DNA of 64,000 nt from Irpex lacteus (taxonomy: Eukaryota; Basidiomycota; Agaricomycetes; Polyporales; Irpicaceae): the NCBI GenBank assembly GCA_001986395.2, contig MQVO02000019.1, positions 372,001 through 436,000 on the forward strand, read 5' to 3'. Numbering within the stretch: position 1 is the first letter of the stretch; every line of letters begins with the position of its first letter. Positions 12,255 to 23,579 of this stretch are shown piece after piece. The notes below the pieces were generated by a model, which was given only the letters and a program-made list of their open reading frames with translations, had not been told where the DNA came from and ran no database searches. The translations under genes were made by a program, and so were the position numbers.

Positions 12255-14130
12255 ATGCCAGTTAGTGCTTTAGTAGGCTCAGAAGTTGAGCCTGTGCCTA
12301 CTGCATAGACAACAATGTGTTTTACAATTCGATCGAGCAGCTGGCCCCATTTGTCTTGTGGCACTATATAAATTGTGGGCTTATAGGGAAAGCGTCGGGC
12401 ACTGGCACTCTAGATAGGTCAAACCTGAGGCCCGGGATTAACAACACCGACGTCAGTCTGAAAGCAACCGTGGATTTTAGTTCATATTTCTGACGATTAG
12501 CTGATCTGGTAATAAAGGTGGTAGCGGCTCGTGTGTGTATGCATCCAAGATAGCCGACCTGGGGTTCAGAGCTAGTATTAGCTTGTAGCACACAGCGAGA
12601 CAAGGTGAGGCACTCACCAGTACCCGCACTGCCAAAAGTAACGCATATAAAGGCACATATAAAAATAAATACCCACGGGCGAACACTTCTCCCTCAGACC
12701 TACACACTCGGTGAACACCAAGCCCAGCCTCCTCCCTCAACGAAACATGTACGGAAAACCTTGAAGGCGACGTTTTGGATGCGGAAGCGGTGGTCGATGG
12801 TGTTACAAACAACAGCACCGACTCAGTATAGCCGTTGATGGTGATGACGACGATAGCTTGAAGGGAGGCGGAGTGAACACGACAATCGGGAGTTTGGACA
12901 GGATTGAGTGTGCATGATGATGACCGCACGGACAATATCTGAGCGAGTGAACAAGCCGGTTAAGGTAGAGAATTATTACTCGTAACGGAGAATGGATGGT
13001 CTGGCCAGCAATGACTCGGAGGATGCAGGATGTGTAGACGCATGCGTCGATGTCAGTCTCGACTGGCGAGACGTGAATTCTGTCTGCGGAGCCAGCATAA
13101 ATAGGATTTTATGGTGCCGATAGTCATGGTCGAGAACGGCGACCTGTCGTTTTCCTTCCCTCACGCGAGGGACCTTGTGTATGAGCGCATCGCAGGCAAG
13201 TCCCGTGTGTCATAGTCCTACACATCGTCAGAGGAGATATGGCTGCGTTGACAGTGGTATCGATATCCTCAGATACACTCGGAGACGCTGCCGCGGGGTT
13301 CGATAGCACAGCAAGAGGCGGACTAGTCGGTTGTCAGCCTGACGGACTTGACGGTATTAAGTGGCTATAATATTCGTCGTTGAGAAGGTACCGCCGAAAA
13401 AAGAAGTCAGTTACAGACAATATGAGCAGAGATGAATCTCTCACATTTTCTAGTCGTGCATCCTATCCCTCACCCTTCACTTCCACAATGCCGTGTGGTG
13501 TCCTTATCGTGCACCATAGCAGAAGTCGGGGAAGGTTCTCTCATTGATAACTTGACGAGAGTGAGGATAGGCTACCATAAACCTTGTACTGACAGCCGCA
13601 GAAGTTCGTCACCAAGATCCAAAATATTCAGCCTGGCATATCCATGTAGCTACAGCACGTCGCTTACGTTAGCGGTGCTGATAATCGGTGTAAAACGTAC
13701 ATATGTACGTATATCATGACCGAGAGACACTCGAGCGACAAGTGTTCTACCTGCAGCTCTGTGCTCCCAGGTAATCGCCGCCAACGCAACAGTTGTGACA
13801 GATATCAACCATGCATCCGATGCCGGTCGCACTGACTATGATGGTGTTGAGAATTCGCGACAACGCGTGACTTGGCTTAAGTACGCACCGCGTAGTACTA
13901 ACGCGAGCCAAGTCGCGTCGACCGCGATTGAAGACGCGTATCGCCATATGGCAGCCTACGTATTGTGCGAAGCGGTGGAAAGACTTCACTTGGGGAGACC
14001 AGACTGGGACGAAAGTCGTAGGGGGAGGCTGAGCGAGAGAGGTCATGGTGGCGTGGAGAGCCTGGCATGTAGTTGGCCCTTCGAAATTCAGGAAGATTTG
14101 CAGGCACGTTTCATTGACTGAACTGCAACG
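12255..14130. other. Intergenic DNA after DUF6535 copy 3, decayed repeats
   Basis: Minus-strand frames (12477-12935, 13124-13309) are broken and match decayed traces in the 7600-8800 interval. Bases 13370-13470 and 13910-14060 match 1195-1290 and 1600-1770. I read this as duplicated 3' flank of the DUF6535 unit, probably including a dead minus-strand gene. No intact gene is supported. Confidence 0.45.
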
Positions 14131-14401
14131 TGGTTTATATTACACTTTGCTATTCAAGAAGGATCCGACCTACAGTACTGTGGTTTGAATTTCCCGCTAC
14201 CAGCGCTAGCTAGGTGGAGGGTCCTTAGGGTTTCAGGGTGGACGAATTCGAACGCGAATTCAACCGCTAGAGCTTTTCACGTGATCTAGATCAAGGACAC
14301 ACGTGGCATTTGCAACTGCTCGGCGCTCCTTACCAGTACCGGCGCCGGCCAAGTTCGCATGCCTTTCGTAGCCTTCCTTTGCTGTATTCTGCCATAGAAT
14401 T

Positions 14402-15076
14402 AATAATTCACTAACGCTGCGTTCGCAGCTAGACCCGCTACCCGGCTATCGTTCAGCAAGGTAAAGAAAGTGATCTTGAATCAATGTACGGGGCGCACAT
14501 CGCTGCAGGCCTTCGCGCCTTCGGCGCTCCGGCCAGCAGCTTTGTGCGCCACTTAGTCAGGAAGCATCGTGAACGAGCAACGCAACGGACAAGTTACCAA
14601 AAATATTACAGCAGAGACTGTGGACAAATATATTACCTACGACAATCACAAGGTGTTTCGTATTTCGTCAGGACTGAGTGACAGTGAGTGTGGTACCCGC
14701 AGTACTGCGTGCGCTTCGAGTACAGTCTTGCAAGGTCGAGGACACCAAGCGCGCAGAGCGGTCACGTGAAAATCACGCCATTTTCTCGGGAAGTCACGAG
14801 CGTGCAGAATTCAGGTTCGATTTCGCCAACCCCTACAACCCAAAGACCCACTACCCAGAGGGTAGCGGGAATACTGCTGAGACTACTGCTTTTCAATGCT
14901 TTGCAGCATAACCCGGGTTGCTGCGCACAAAGCTGCTGGCCGGAGCGCCCAAGGCGCGCAGGCCTGCAGCGATGTGCGCCCTTGTGACCAATGCTTGCAG
15001 CCCAATTGTTCTTCTTGTTGCTTTGCTAATCTTCTGGTAGCGGGTTTCGCTGCGAATGCAGCGTTAGTGGATTATT
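14402..15076. mobile_element. Non-coding element with terminal inverted repeats (MITE-like)
   Basis: The left end AATAATTCACTAACGCTGC and the right end (reverse complement AATAATCCACTAACGCTGC) are inverted repeats. They extend inward imperfectly through TTCGCAGC and ACCCGCTACC. A second nested pair of about 59 bases (14491-14550 and 14923-14981) is nearly identical in inverted orientation and is itself hairpin-forming (CGCGCCTTCGGCGC-like core). The interior has no coding potential that I can support. Length 675 bases. A target-site duplication is not clear, so the exact ends and superfamily are uncertain. Confidence 0.6.
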
Positions 15077-15966
15077 GCGAGCGAAGCGAGCATACTTGAT
15101 TAACACGAGATAGGGCCCGTCCGCCTGTCGTTCGGGAAGAACAAATAAGACCAAACACCCCGTTCGCAAAATCGTCGTTTCTTCTTTACCGTGTCAAAAA
15201 GCTGCCCAAACTCGCGCCTTTCCGTAGTTTTTGAATCTCAAAACGCTCCTGTATGTGTTGCCTTTTGTACACTATTTTTTTTCTATTTTTCTCCCTGTTC
15301 TATCCTTGTTTTATTCTGTCTTTTCGCCTTTTCGTGACCTCGCGTAACGTCGTGTCATCCTGTGACATACAGTGTCGCGCCGTCACGGTCGCTCTCGGCG
15401 GCCCTCTCAGTATTACTCAGTACTCAGTACTTACTCAGTAAGTATACACTCACGTCTATAGTCACACATAGCTGGCTTGCTGTAACTAGGTACGTATACT
15501 TATCATGCCTTCGAATAAATATCCTCTTCCCCTCATCATGCCTACCGCTCTCAGTATCCACCGCTGACAGCATGTGTACCTTAGTATGTTCTCAGTTGAT
15601 CAAGAAAACAACAGTCTCCGTAGTGACTTGGCGGGGTTAGTGCTTCCTCTGCCTTCAACCCAGCTAGCTTTCTTCATTACTGGCCCTCACTCTTGTTGTC
15701 GCAGATGTCAGAACTCGAATTCGGAGCTTTTCACAAAGTGTTGAAAGACAAGAGGATATCATTGTTGTAGATAGGCTTGCCCCAGAGGGCAGGCTGCGGT
15801 GTTTCCCTCATGATCACTGCTCAAACGTTCAAGACTCCGTGCATTGCATGTCGGGAGAATGCTGCACTGCGTTGTAGATACTCGCCCGTAATTAATGTTG
15901 ATTAATGTTCGCGCTGCTTTAGTGAGTCTGACATGCCCGACTGACTGAGAATGTCGCTTCGCGAGC

Positions 15967-15995
15967 ACACCCGGTACGTACCGGATCCATATTAC
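15967..15995. repeat. Direct repeat copy 1 around the palindrome CCGGTACGTACCGG
   Basis: ACCCGGTACGTACCGGATCC followed by ATATTA occurs here and again at 18342-18368 in the same orientation. The core CCGGTACGTACCGG is a perfect 14-base palindrome. Nearby GCGAG-rich motifs accompany both copies. Confidence 0.6.
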
Positions 15996-17959
15996 TGTTA
16001 GTTGCGAGCGGAGCGAGCATCCATTATCTTACACGTGAACCTGCCTTGGCCCGGTGCATTGTCTCTTTCCCGCGCTTATTTAGACGCCATCGTCGTTCGA
16101 AGCGCTTAATCTCGTTTCCTCCTATCGCCCAAATTCCACATTGTACGCCTTCTTTTCGTCGGTTTTTGCATCTCAAGTTGTTGTAATATGGGTAATACAT
16201 TATTAGCCAATTTTATGATTTTTCTCGTTCACGTTCAATATGCTTTTTTAGAGATTGTAGCCGTTGTTGAGGTTGATGCAGGCCGCGCGTCCTCTCAGTC
16301 ACGTCACCGGGCTGTTGTCACAGACACGCATATGCATTGTCACACTGCAGTCGACTATAGTTGACGTTCGACGTTCGAGTGTGCATGCCTCTATGTAAGA
16401 CTTTAAGTCGACAACCAATCTGAGGCACGAGGGTAGGGGTCGGTTTACGCCGTTCACGAGCGTACGTTGAAGAACTGATCCACTTCACCCTGAGGCTACG
16501 AGCCTGGCGGCCCTGAGGCCTGACCGCTGGCTCTGAACAAGTCAAGCTCCCGATTTACAAGCCGGACTCGTCTGTAAGTAAATTTACATATTTATAGTGT
16601 CGTTTGAATTGAATTGATATACTCATGGTATACCTATAGATAAAATAAAACTGCTGTCCTGGCATCACTCAATAGGCCGGCACGCTGTGCCCGCCTGACG
16701 AGTGACTCGTAGAGTACGGTGCACGGTTGTACTTATCAACGTTTCACAGTTGTCGAGGAGCACTGACTGCGCCATTCAAACAGCCCACATCCTTCTCCCG
16801 ACGTGCCTGGAAAATTTGTCCTTGAAGCCATCATTGCTACTCAGGCAAGTTTGCACCATGTAATTACCTGATACCACCTGCCACCTGCCATCGTGACTTA
16901 ATGTTCTTGAACTTGATCAGCTTCGATGAGGGTGTCGGGAAGACCACCAGTACTAATCCTGAGCTTGACGGTTGTATATTGTGGTAAACCTCCCCCATTC
17001 ACGCACCGTAATCTTGTAACGTTACAAGAACCTGAGGGCCATAAGTATGACTGAGCAGCGATGACTATTTTCACAATTGGATGATACTGTGAACTTACTA
17101 TTGCTCATCCTCTTTTAATACAAAGAGGGTCGCGCTCGCTCCACCGCGTTCTACGCGTCGTGATTGGGTGAGACAAACATGACTTTCTATTGGTGGTTAG
17201 CTTTACTACTATGCTTTCTGGGGTGTTCGGAACAGAATGGTTGCGTCGCCCATTGCTCGTGCGTCTTTGGACGTTTCTCCCTCAAATTTGGATAGTCGTG
17301 TGCGTGCGTATCTTATGCATAATATATGAATATCTCACATTTTACGAGGGGGTACTTGTGTCTACGGCTGGATGCCGGGGAAGAGACTTTTTCGTTTGGG
17401 GAGTTCGGAAATCTATCACGGTTTGTCACACTCGCATATTCGAATCATTACTGAATAAGGAAGGGGCATCATCGGACTCTAAACGCAATGGCCTACACTG
17501 ATGGCGGTGTTTGAATATGCGTGAGTCCCAATGTCACGGACATTTTTACGAACTTCCTATACACTACGTTTGAGCTGTATTCAGCATAATCGGGCTGGGG
17601 AATTAGCACATATAGGTACTATGTATCTCTTCCCAACTAAAATCATGGGCCGCGCGCATGTGCATCACGAGAAATCTCATCGATCACGGCCGAATGAGCT
17701 ATGCAAAAGTCGAGTTTCTGACTCGTACTACGATTCCCGTCCTCCCTCACTTCGTTATTGGCTGCCAACTGCCATGTTTTCCCGAACATTGCACGCGTGA
17801 CGTCACCCGCGCCTCGAACTTTCGAACTTGCTTCGCTTCATCAGTGTTCTTTCTTCCAGCCTCTCGCGACGGGTTCACAGTACATGCATCTAGCTACCCA
17901 GTATGCGTGGCGAAGTTGCAGCTGCAGCTTCATGATCAGACAAGGGTCGCGCCTGTCAC

Positions 17960-17996
17960 TGCTGGCCGGAGCGCCGAAGGCGCGAAGGCCAGCAGG
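17960..17996. repeat. GC-rich hairpin
   Basis: CTGGCC-GGA-GCGCC-GAA-GGCGC-GAA-GGCCAG is an interrupted perfect inverted repeat. The same family of sequence forms the inner arms of the element at 14402-15076. It could fold as single-stranded DNA or RNA. Its function is not known. Confidence 0.6.
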
Positions 17997-18157
17997 GATG
18001 GGCGCGCTGTGTGACCATCGGCGTCACATCGATGTGTAACCTTCGAGTTTTCGGATGTGTTTGTAGTCATATACTTCTGGAGTTTTCTCTCCTTCCTCTT
18101 CGCGTTGAACATCGAAAGTTGATCATGGAGTGCCCGAGTCATACAATAATCTCAATA

Positions 18158-18184
18158 CCCGTGCAACGCACGGGCTTTTGCTAG
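18158..18184 (+). mobile_element. Helitron-like 3' terminus
   Basis: A 7-base-pair hairpin (CCCGTGC-AAC-GCACGGG, 18158-18174) is followed six bases later by CTAG at 18181-18184 and then T. A short hairpin upstream of CTRR, with a T flank, is the known signature of a Helitron 3' end. I could not place a matching 5' TC end and see no Rep/helicase gene, so this would be a non-autonomous copy. Confidence 0.45.
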
Positions 18185-18341
18185 TACCTAGTCACAGAGA
18201 TAAAACTTTGATAATAAGATTAGTATTGCTTAAAGTTTAGTAGTACCTTTTATTTCAAGGTGCTCACGACACATGCCGATGCTGAGCGCTGACTGACAAT
18301 TCGCATGCCCGAAGCAACTGAGACTCCTCGCTCCGCTCGCA

Positions 18342-18368
18342 TACCCGGTACGTACCGGATCCATATTA
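18342..18368. repeat. Direct repeat copy 2 around the palindrome CCGGTACGTACCGG
   Basis: Second copy of the repeat described at 15967-15995, about 2.37 kb away, preceded by an inverted GCGAGCGGAGCGA-like motif. Confidence 0.6.
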
Positions 18369-18762
18369 GATATTTTGGACTGCTATTAGTGACTCACTAT
18401 AATTAGCTTCTTGCCCGAAGCAAGCTACAAAGTCGGTGGTCGGTGACAAGGGCGGCGGCGTGTCGCTACAAGGACGGGAAGACCCGAATCGCCGCCTCAA
18501 TTGGCTGATGGCCATCGGCACGCTCTCGAAGTGACTTTCGAGCGAACATGTACATACTCGAAACGCCAAACCGCCTCAGCGTGGAACTCAGTCTGGTAAG
18601 CTGTTTGTCACGAGCTGCTTGCATTTGTAGTACTCACTATATTCACCCAAACAACCATGTAGTTTGTACAGAACAGATAAACTCGCAGTGAACTCTCAGT
18701 GACTGGCCGAACCAATCAAATCGTTTCTGCGATTACACCTCCACTGTGCAGTCAAGGGTACC

Positions 18763-19826
18763 GTGATGGATCTCAAGCTAGAAAATGTGCACGTCCTTGT
18801 CACTGGTATGCTTCCACTTTTGCTTTCAAAGTTCGAGACTGATACTGTGCCTAAGGTGCCAGCGGCGGTATTGGACTGGAGACCACTCGACAGTTCCTCA
18901 GTCAGTCATGCAAACACCAACACCGGATCTCACGAGCAGCATATGCTGACTGACCCTACCCCGGAATAGAGCAGGGCGCGAAGGTATCCGCGCACTATCG
19001 TTCACAGTCAACAACTCTAGGTCCTCTTATCACGGAGTTCGGTCAAGAACGTGTGCAACCCGTCTACGCAGATCTCACCAAAGAGGCAGACGTCGTCCAG
19101 CTCTTCTCTGAAGCATCCCGCACATACGGACCGGTACAAGTGATTATCGTCAACCATGGCTACTGGCCACCCGAAGACGTGCCTATCGTACGAATGTCAC
19201 TCGACCAGTGGAACTCGACGGTCTCGACAGACTTGACGTCGTCATTCCTGGTAATTCGGGGATACCTGAGACAACTCGAGGCGACTTCGGAGTCGGTGAA
19301 AGATAAGGCTGCTCTTGTGCTGATAGGCAGTACGGCTGGGAAATACGGGGAAGCTGGCCACGCTGATTACGCGGCATCCAAAAGTGGTGGGTTTCTCATC
19401 CTCGCCATGTTAGTTATGTCGAAAGTACTCACCAATAGAGCTGAGCAGCGATGATGTATGGATTAACGTTGTCCCTGAAGAATGAGATTGTGACGATCGC
19501 CCCGAGAGGCCGGGTGAACTGCGTTGCCCCAGGATGGGTGCGAACTCCGATGGCGGGGAGTGCATTGGAGAACCCAAACGTGGTTTATCAAGCCCTCGCA
19601 ACGTACGTTCGTGTATTCTTTGCTGATCGCCATTTGCTGAACTGTTATACGCAGAACTCCGTTGAGAAAGGTAGCCGAACCAATCGATATTGCGACGCAG
19701 GTGGTGCTGTTATCTTCATCTGCTGTGTCTGGCCATGTTACAGGGCAGGTGTTGATGGTAGAAGGCGGTATGGAGGGACGTCTTCTGAACAAACCTGAAG
19801 ATGTCCAAGTTGCTACGCGGGCGTAA
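18763..19826 (+). CDS. Short-chain dehydrogenase/reductase (SDR), 276 residues
   Basis: Five exons join in frame: 18763-18805, 18856-18900, 18970-19386, 19449-19602 and 19655-19826. The product is a classical NAD(P)-dependent SDR. The TGxxxGxG cofactor motif is split over exons 1 and 2 (VTGASGGIGLET). NHGYWPP stands for the NNAG motif and is degenerate. The catalytic Ser lies in VLIGSTAGKYGEAGHADYAASK, where YxxxK supplies Tyr and Lys. VAPGWVRTPM and GQVLMVEGGM mark the C-terminal part. The size is normal for the family. The substrate cannot be read from sequence; 3-oxoacyl-ACP reductase-like and sterol or polyol enzymes share this layout. All splice sites are GT-AG. The gene stands alone, with no linked pathway genes. 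Confidence 0.88.
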
Positions 19827-20484
19827 CGTAAATTGACGCGTTGTGTACGAATAACGTCATCGATGGCTGATTGAAGGTCAAAAGTCTCGAGCAATCCTTG
19901 AACATGCCCCATGACTGCTCTGCCTCGGCCATGGTAAGTATTGTAAGCCACCGACGCCTTGTCAGAGATGTGATCGCGCTCATATTCTCAGACTCTAGAC
20001 ACGGTCTTTCCAATCATTTCCACGCTCAGCGAATGAGGGCAAGGCAGCAACACGGCCACTCGTATCTATTCGACTCTTCTTTCGCATCCGGCTTGACTCA
20101 CGACTGACCCATTGAACGGCCGTTCTCAAGCCTCAGCCAATCCGAAGTCTCACCGCCGTTCTATACGTTGCTCTCACGACTTGATCCGTGTGGAGACCAG
20201 TCAAAATGAATTCGTTCAACGTTAGCGTGGGAGAGACAAACAGCAAATGGCGGTGGACGACAACGAAGCACATCTGGTGATATCTCAACCAACCTGATTC
20301 GAACCTGTGACCTCGCTCGCAGCAGCCCATCCAACCGGGATCCTCCTAGCAGCCCCACTCCAGCTCCTAACTTATAAGAGACACAGTTTTAGGCGCCGAA
20401 TCTAGTTTCCTCCCTCCCCGCAATTTACCCCACACTCGACCTCTTCTGCACGCTCGCCCCTTCGTGCGCTGGATACCCGTAATA
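19827..20484. other. Intergenic region
   Basis: No gene recognised. A polymerase III B-box-like sequence, GGTTCGAATC, lies on the minus strand near 20295, but a full tRNA cloverleaf cannot be drawn around it. Bases 20380-20480 are pyrimidine-rich and look like a leader or promoter of the short gene that follows. Confidence 0.35.
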
Positions 20485-20711
20485 ATGCCGCACACTCAGG
20501 TAGTTTGTCATTTTGTGTTGACGACAATGTCCTGATGTCTTACCTCTCGATGCTTCGTCGCAGCCACACGGACAAGAAGACCCCCATGAAGCCCATGTGC
20601 ACCATCTACGTCTTGTATTAGGATCTATCCTAGCACCAGTGAGTTATTTGTCTCTGTTCTTCCCAGAATCAACATCCAAGATGCAACAAATACTATGCCA
20701 GTTCTCTGTGA
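20485..20711 (+). other. Possible short spliced ORF, His-rich
   Basis: ATG 20485 starts MPHTQ, followed by a good donor. Joining 20485-20499, 20564-20638 and 20667-20711 gives 44 residues with an HEAHVHHLRL stretch. Splice sites look real, but the peptide is short and unrecognised. It may be a leader ORF or an alternative first exon of the small gene at 21009. Confidence 0.25.
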
Positions 20712-21008
20712 TCGTGTGCCTCGGTTAGAGTCGCAGACGAACTCATACATTACACAGAAACGCGCACCACATGCACGCCCCGCGTCGTCGTCGTCGACAT
20801 CTGGGACAGCTAGCCCTGCCCTGCATCACTACCACCATGACTCGCACCACAGGAGCACAACCGGGGAGCACTCACTTCCAACTCGAGCTCCGTTGATTGT
20901 CCGTAGCAAAGTCGTTATCGCTGTTGCTTTCACTAACACCGACTACAGCGATCGAACACAGACGGTCATTCCCCTCCCACACCTCCTCACACACTCCCCG
21001 ACTCCGTG

Positions 21009-21185
21009 ATGGTGCCTCACCCTGCTCATGGACACGCCGTACCTCCTCCGGCCGCGTCTGCCCCTGATCTCAACAACGCTGGAGCCGATACCCCACCCGG
21101 ATCACGACAATCCAAGGCTGATTTCATCGGCACCCTGCAGTCCAAGAGGGCCTGGGATGCCCTCATCCACGGATCGTTCGTGTAA
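21009..21185 (+). CDS. Small conserved-looking protein, 58 residues
   Basis: A single exon with a polar Pro/Ala-rich N-terminus (PHPAHGHAVPPPAASAP) and a compact C-terminal block, DFIGTLQSKRAWDALIHGSF, before the stop. The C-terminal block has the look of a constrained motif and I believe similar short proteins exist in other basidiomycetes, but I cannot name a family. The start is the first ATG after a CT-rich leader (20940-21005). It ends 276 bases before the tail of the convergent ADE13 gene. Role unknown. Confidence 0.5.
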   Translation: MVPHPAHGHAVPPPAASAPDLNNAGADTPPGSRQSKADFIGTLQSKRAWDALIHGSFV

Positions 21186-21460
21186 TTTGGCATGATTCTA
21201 ACGTTATTGTTCGTTAGAGAAGAGCGTTTCGCATAGAACCCACGAGGACAGTGTTCGCTCTAGATACTACATATTCTATTCTTGGTAGTGATGTTCGCAT
21301 TGGGTGCGTTTTTGTGTATTGTGATTTACATACATCGCTTTTTCTTGGCTCGTCGCATACTATATGTACTATACCTGTTGTACATCTTAATATGTATCTT
21401 TCTTGTCATTCATACAACCTCTATTCCCGCCAACTTGCGAAACACCACAATGGTATCCTT

Positions 21461-23579
21461 TTACACATTCAATTCAGCCTTCTCCCCCTTGGCCACGACG
21501 TCCTTCAACTCCGGGTCGTCCAACGCAGGTCGCACCCACTCCTTGAGGAACTTGTCCACCTGCTGGGGCGCACGTCCAATGAAGCTGCTCGGCTCAAGCA
21601 ACTCCGCGAGTTGGTCCTTAATAGGATCAAAGTACGGATCCTTCTTAACACGCTCGATCAGGTCGTTCTCCAGACCAAGATGCTTAACCTGGTGCGCAGC
21701 CTCGTGTGAAAGGACCTACACATACAAACGCGTCAGCCGCGAATTCTCCGGACATCATACGGACATAGGTAGGTAGCTTGTTAGGGAGGAATAGAGTTGG
21801 GGAGTGACGTACCCTGATCTTCTCGTGAGCCTCTTGTCTGTCTCCGCCCTTCTTGACGATCGCCATGATGATGTTCTCCGTGGCCATGAACGGGAGTTCT
21901 TGGGAGATTCGGCGGGCGATGACTTTGGGGTAGACGACGAGCCCTTCTGAGACGTTTTGGAGAGTGGTCAGGACGATGTCGGCTGTAAGGAAGGCTTCTG
22001 GGAGAGTGATACGGCGGTTTGCACTGGGAGTCAAGAGTTACGGTAGATCAGTGAGTATTCGGACGAAGAGAGGGAAGAGGAGAGCTACCTGTCGTCGAGC
22101 GTCCTCTCGAACCATTGCACGCTGGAGGTCATCAGGGCGTTTTGCTGGAGAACCATTAGGTGTCTGGATAGACTGCAGATACGCTCGGAGCGCATGGGGT
22201 TGCGCTTATACGCCATGGCGGAGGAGCCGATCTGCGTTGACTCGAAAGGCTCTTCGACTTCCTGCCCGCGAAACATGAATTCAGTGTGTCATACCAGTTT
22301 TATTAATTTAAGTAGCTAACCTTCAAGTTAGCAAGCAAGCGCAGGTCTGTGGCGACTTTGTGGGCCGTGGCACCGAAGCTTGCCAGGGGAGCGAGAGCGT
22401 CGACATCGATCTTGCGAGAGTACGTTTGCGAGGTGACAGGGTAGGCATAAGAGAATCCTGAGATTTCCGTGACGAGTTTGTCAAGCTCCTCAACCTATAG
22501 AGGCAAGTAAAATTGTTCATATAGCATCTACAAAAGTGAATCGTATTTTACGGACCTTGTCGTGATCACCGTCGAACAACGTGAGGAAACTTGCTTGGGT
22601 ACCCGTAGTTCCCTTGACTCCACGGAACCCAATGTCATCGCGGGCACGTTTGAGATTCCTCAAATCCCAAAGCAATTCCTACCCAAAACTTCTGCTCAGA
22701 TTTGGCGCATTGGAAAACAAACAAAGCAGCCTTACCTGCAGCCACAGCGTAGCACGTTTGCCAACGGTTGTCAGTTGCGCAGGCTGGAAATGGGTGAAGC
22801 CAAGCGTAGGCAGATCCTTGTACTCTTCAGCAAACTTGGCAAAGCGGTCGATGACGACTGCCAGTTTCTTGATCAGCAGGGACAGGGCCTCGCGGATGAA
22901 GATCAGGTCTGCGTTGCTGTTTCGTGAGGAATCGCTTGTGAGTCATTTTCTAGATGAAGATGAAGATGTTAATTACTCTGTAACGTAGCAGGACGTTGCA
23001 CCAAGACTAAACGACATCATTAGACGTTTTCGCAAAGATAGATCGTGGATGATCCCTACTGGATGATTCCGGCTGCTGCAGGAGCGACCTGGCCGAAGGT
23101 ATGGACGTGAGCCATAACATCGTGACGTCTCTTTTTCTCTTCGGCAGCAGCGATCTCGAATTGCTGCTCATCCAGGTGCTACATAACCATGGTATTTCGT
23201 CAGTAAAGGGAATTTCAGCTTGTACTTACGAAGAGATTAGGAAAAGGAAGAAAATCGGAAGCTTACAAGGTTGGCCTTCATCTGTTCGATGGCTTCGTCT
23301 GGGATAGGCAATCCCAACTGCTTCTCAGCGATCGCCAAGTTCAACCATAACTTTCGCCATGTGTGGAACCGATTCTACATCAAAGCGCAAAACGGTCATC
23401 TATTGAGAACTTGAGCGTCTCCACAGCGTGATACACACCGCGGAAGAGAAGAGATGGGCCATCTCTTTGCTCGCATATCGGCTGTGATGATATGAGTGAG
23501 TTACTGTTAGTTGTTTATCGTCCGTTCTTAGTGCTCACCTTGAGAGAGGCGTTTGGTACGTGTCCACGCTTTCTGACAT
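21461..23579 (-). CDS. ADE13: Adenylosuccinate lyase (apparent frameshift in exon 3)
   Basis: Eleven exons: 23539-23579, 23439-23481, 23267-23375, 23060-23178, 22977-23006, 22736-22916, 22556-22678, 22321-22494, 22089-22261, 21813-22023 and 21461-21715. The enzyme removes fumarate from SAICAR and from adenylosuccinate in purine synthesis, in the cytosol. Diagnostic stretches are [22 protein letters not shown] (catalytic His region), [30 protein letters not shown] and the flexible-loop signature [15 protein letters not shown] with its catalytic Ser. The sum of exons is 1459 bases, one too many: exon 3 (109 bases) needs one base fewer to connect WRKLWL to LAIAEKQLG, and the excess falls in a TTT run near 23340. 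Corrected length would be 485 residues, normal for the family. All other phases agree. A sequence error or a true lesion are both possible. Confidence 0.9.

Larger units (their letters stand above)
15077..18157. other. Gene-poor repeat-rich interval
   Basis: No gene recognised on either strand. The short frames (for example 17190-17501 and 17658-18014) have no domain and overlap repeats. A GCGAGCGAAGCGAGCAT-type motif occurs at 15077, 16004 (with one change) and, inverted, near 18328. The stretch 15250-15330 is pyrimidine-rich, and ACTCAGTA-type repeats fill about 15408-15440. Confidence 0.5.

Noticed and set aside
17190..17501. 103-residue frame with hydrophobic stretches.
   Set aside because: No domain, no splice context, no repeat elsewhere; lies in gene-poor repeat-rich DNA.
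17658..18014. 118-residue frame on the plus strand.
   Set aside because: It runs through the GC hairpin repeat and has no recognisable features.
20270..20350. tRNA-like sequence on the minus strand (GGTTCGAATC and CCCGGTTGGATGGG).
   Set aside because: The B-box and a D-arm-like hairpin are present, but T-stem pairing fails and the anticodon arm is about six bases too short. At most a tRNA-derived relic or SINE head.
20695..21009. 104-residue Ser/His/Thr-rich frame.
   Set aside because: It covers the likely leader of the small gene at 21009 and has low-complexity sequence only.
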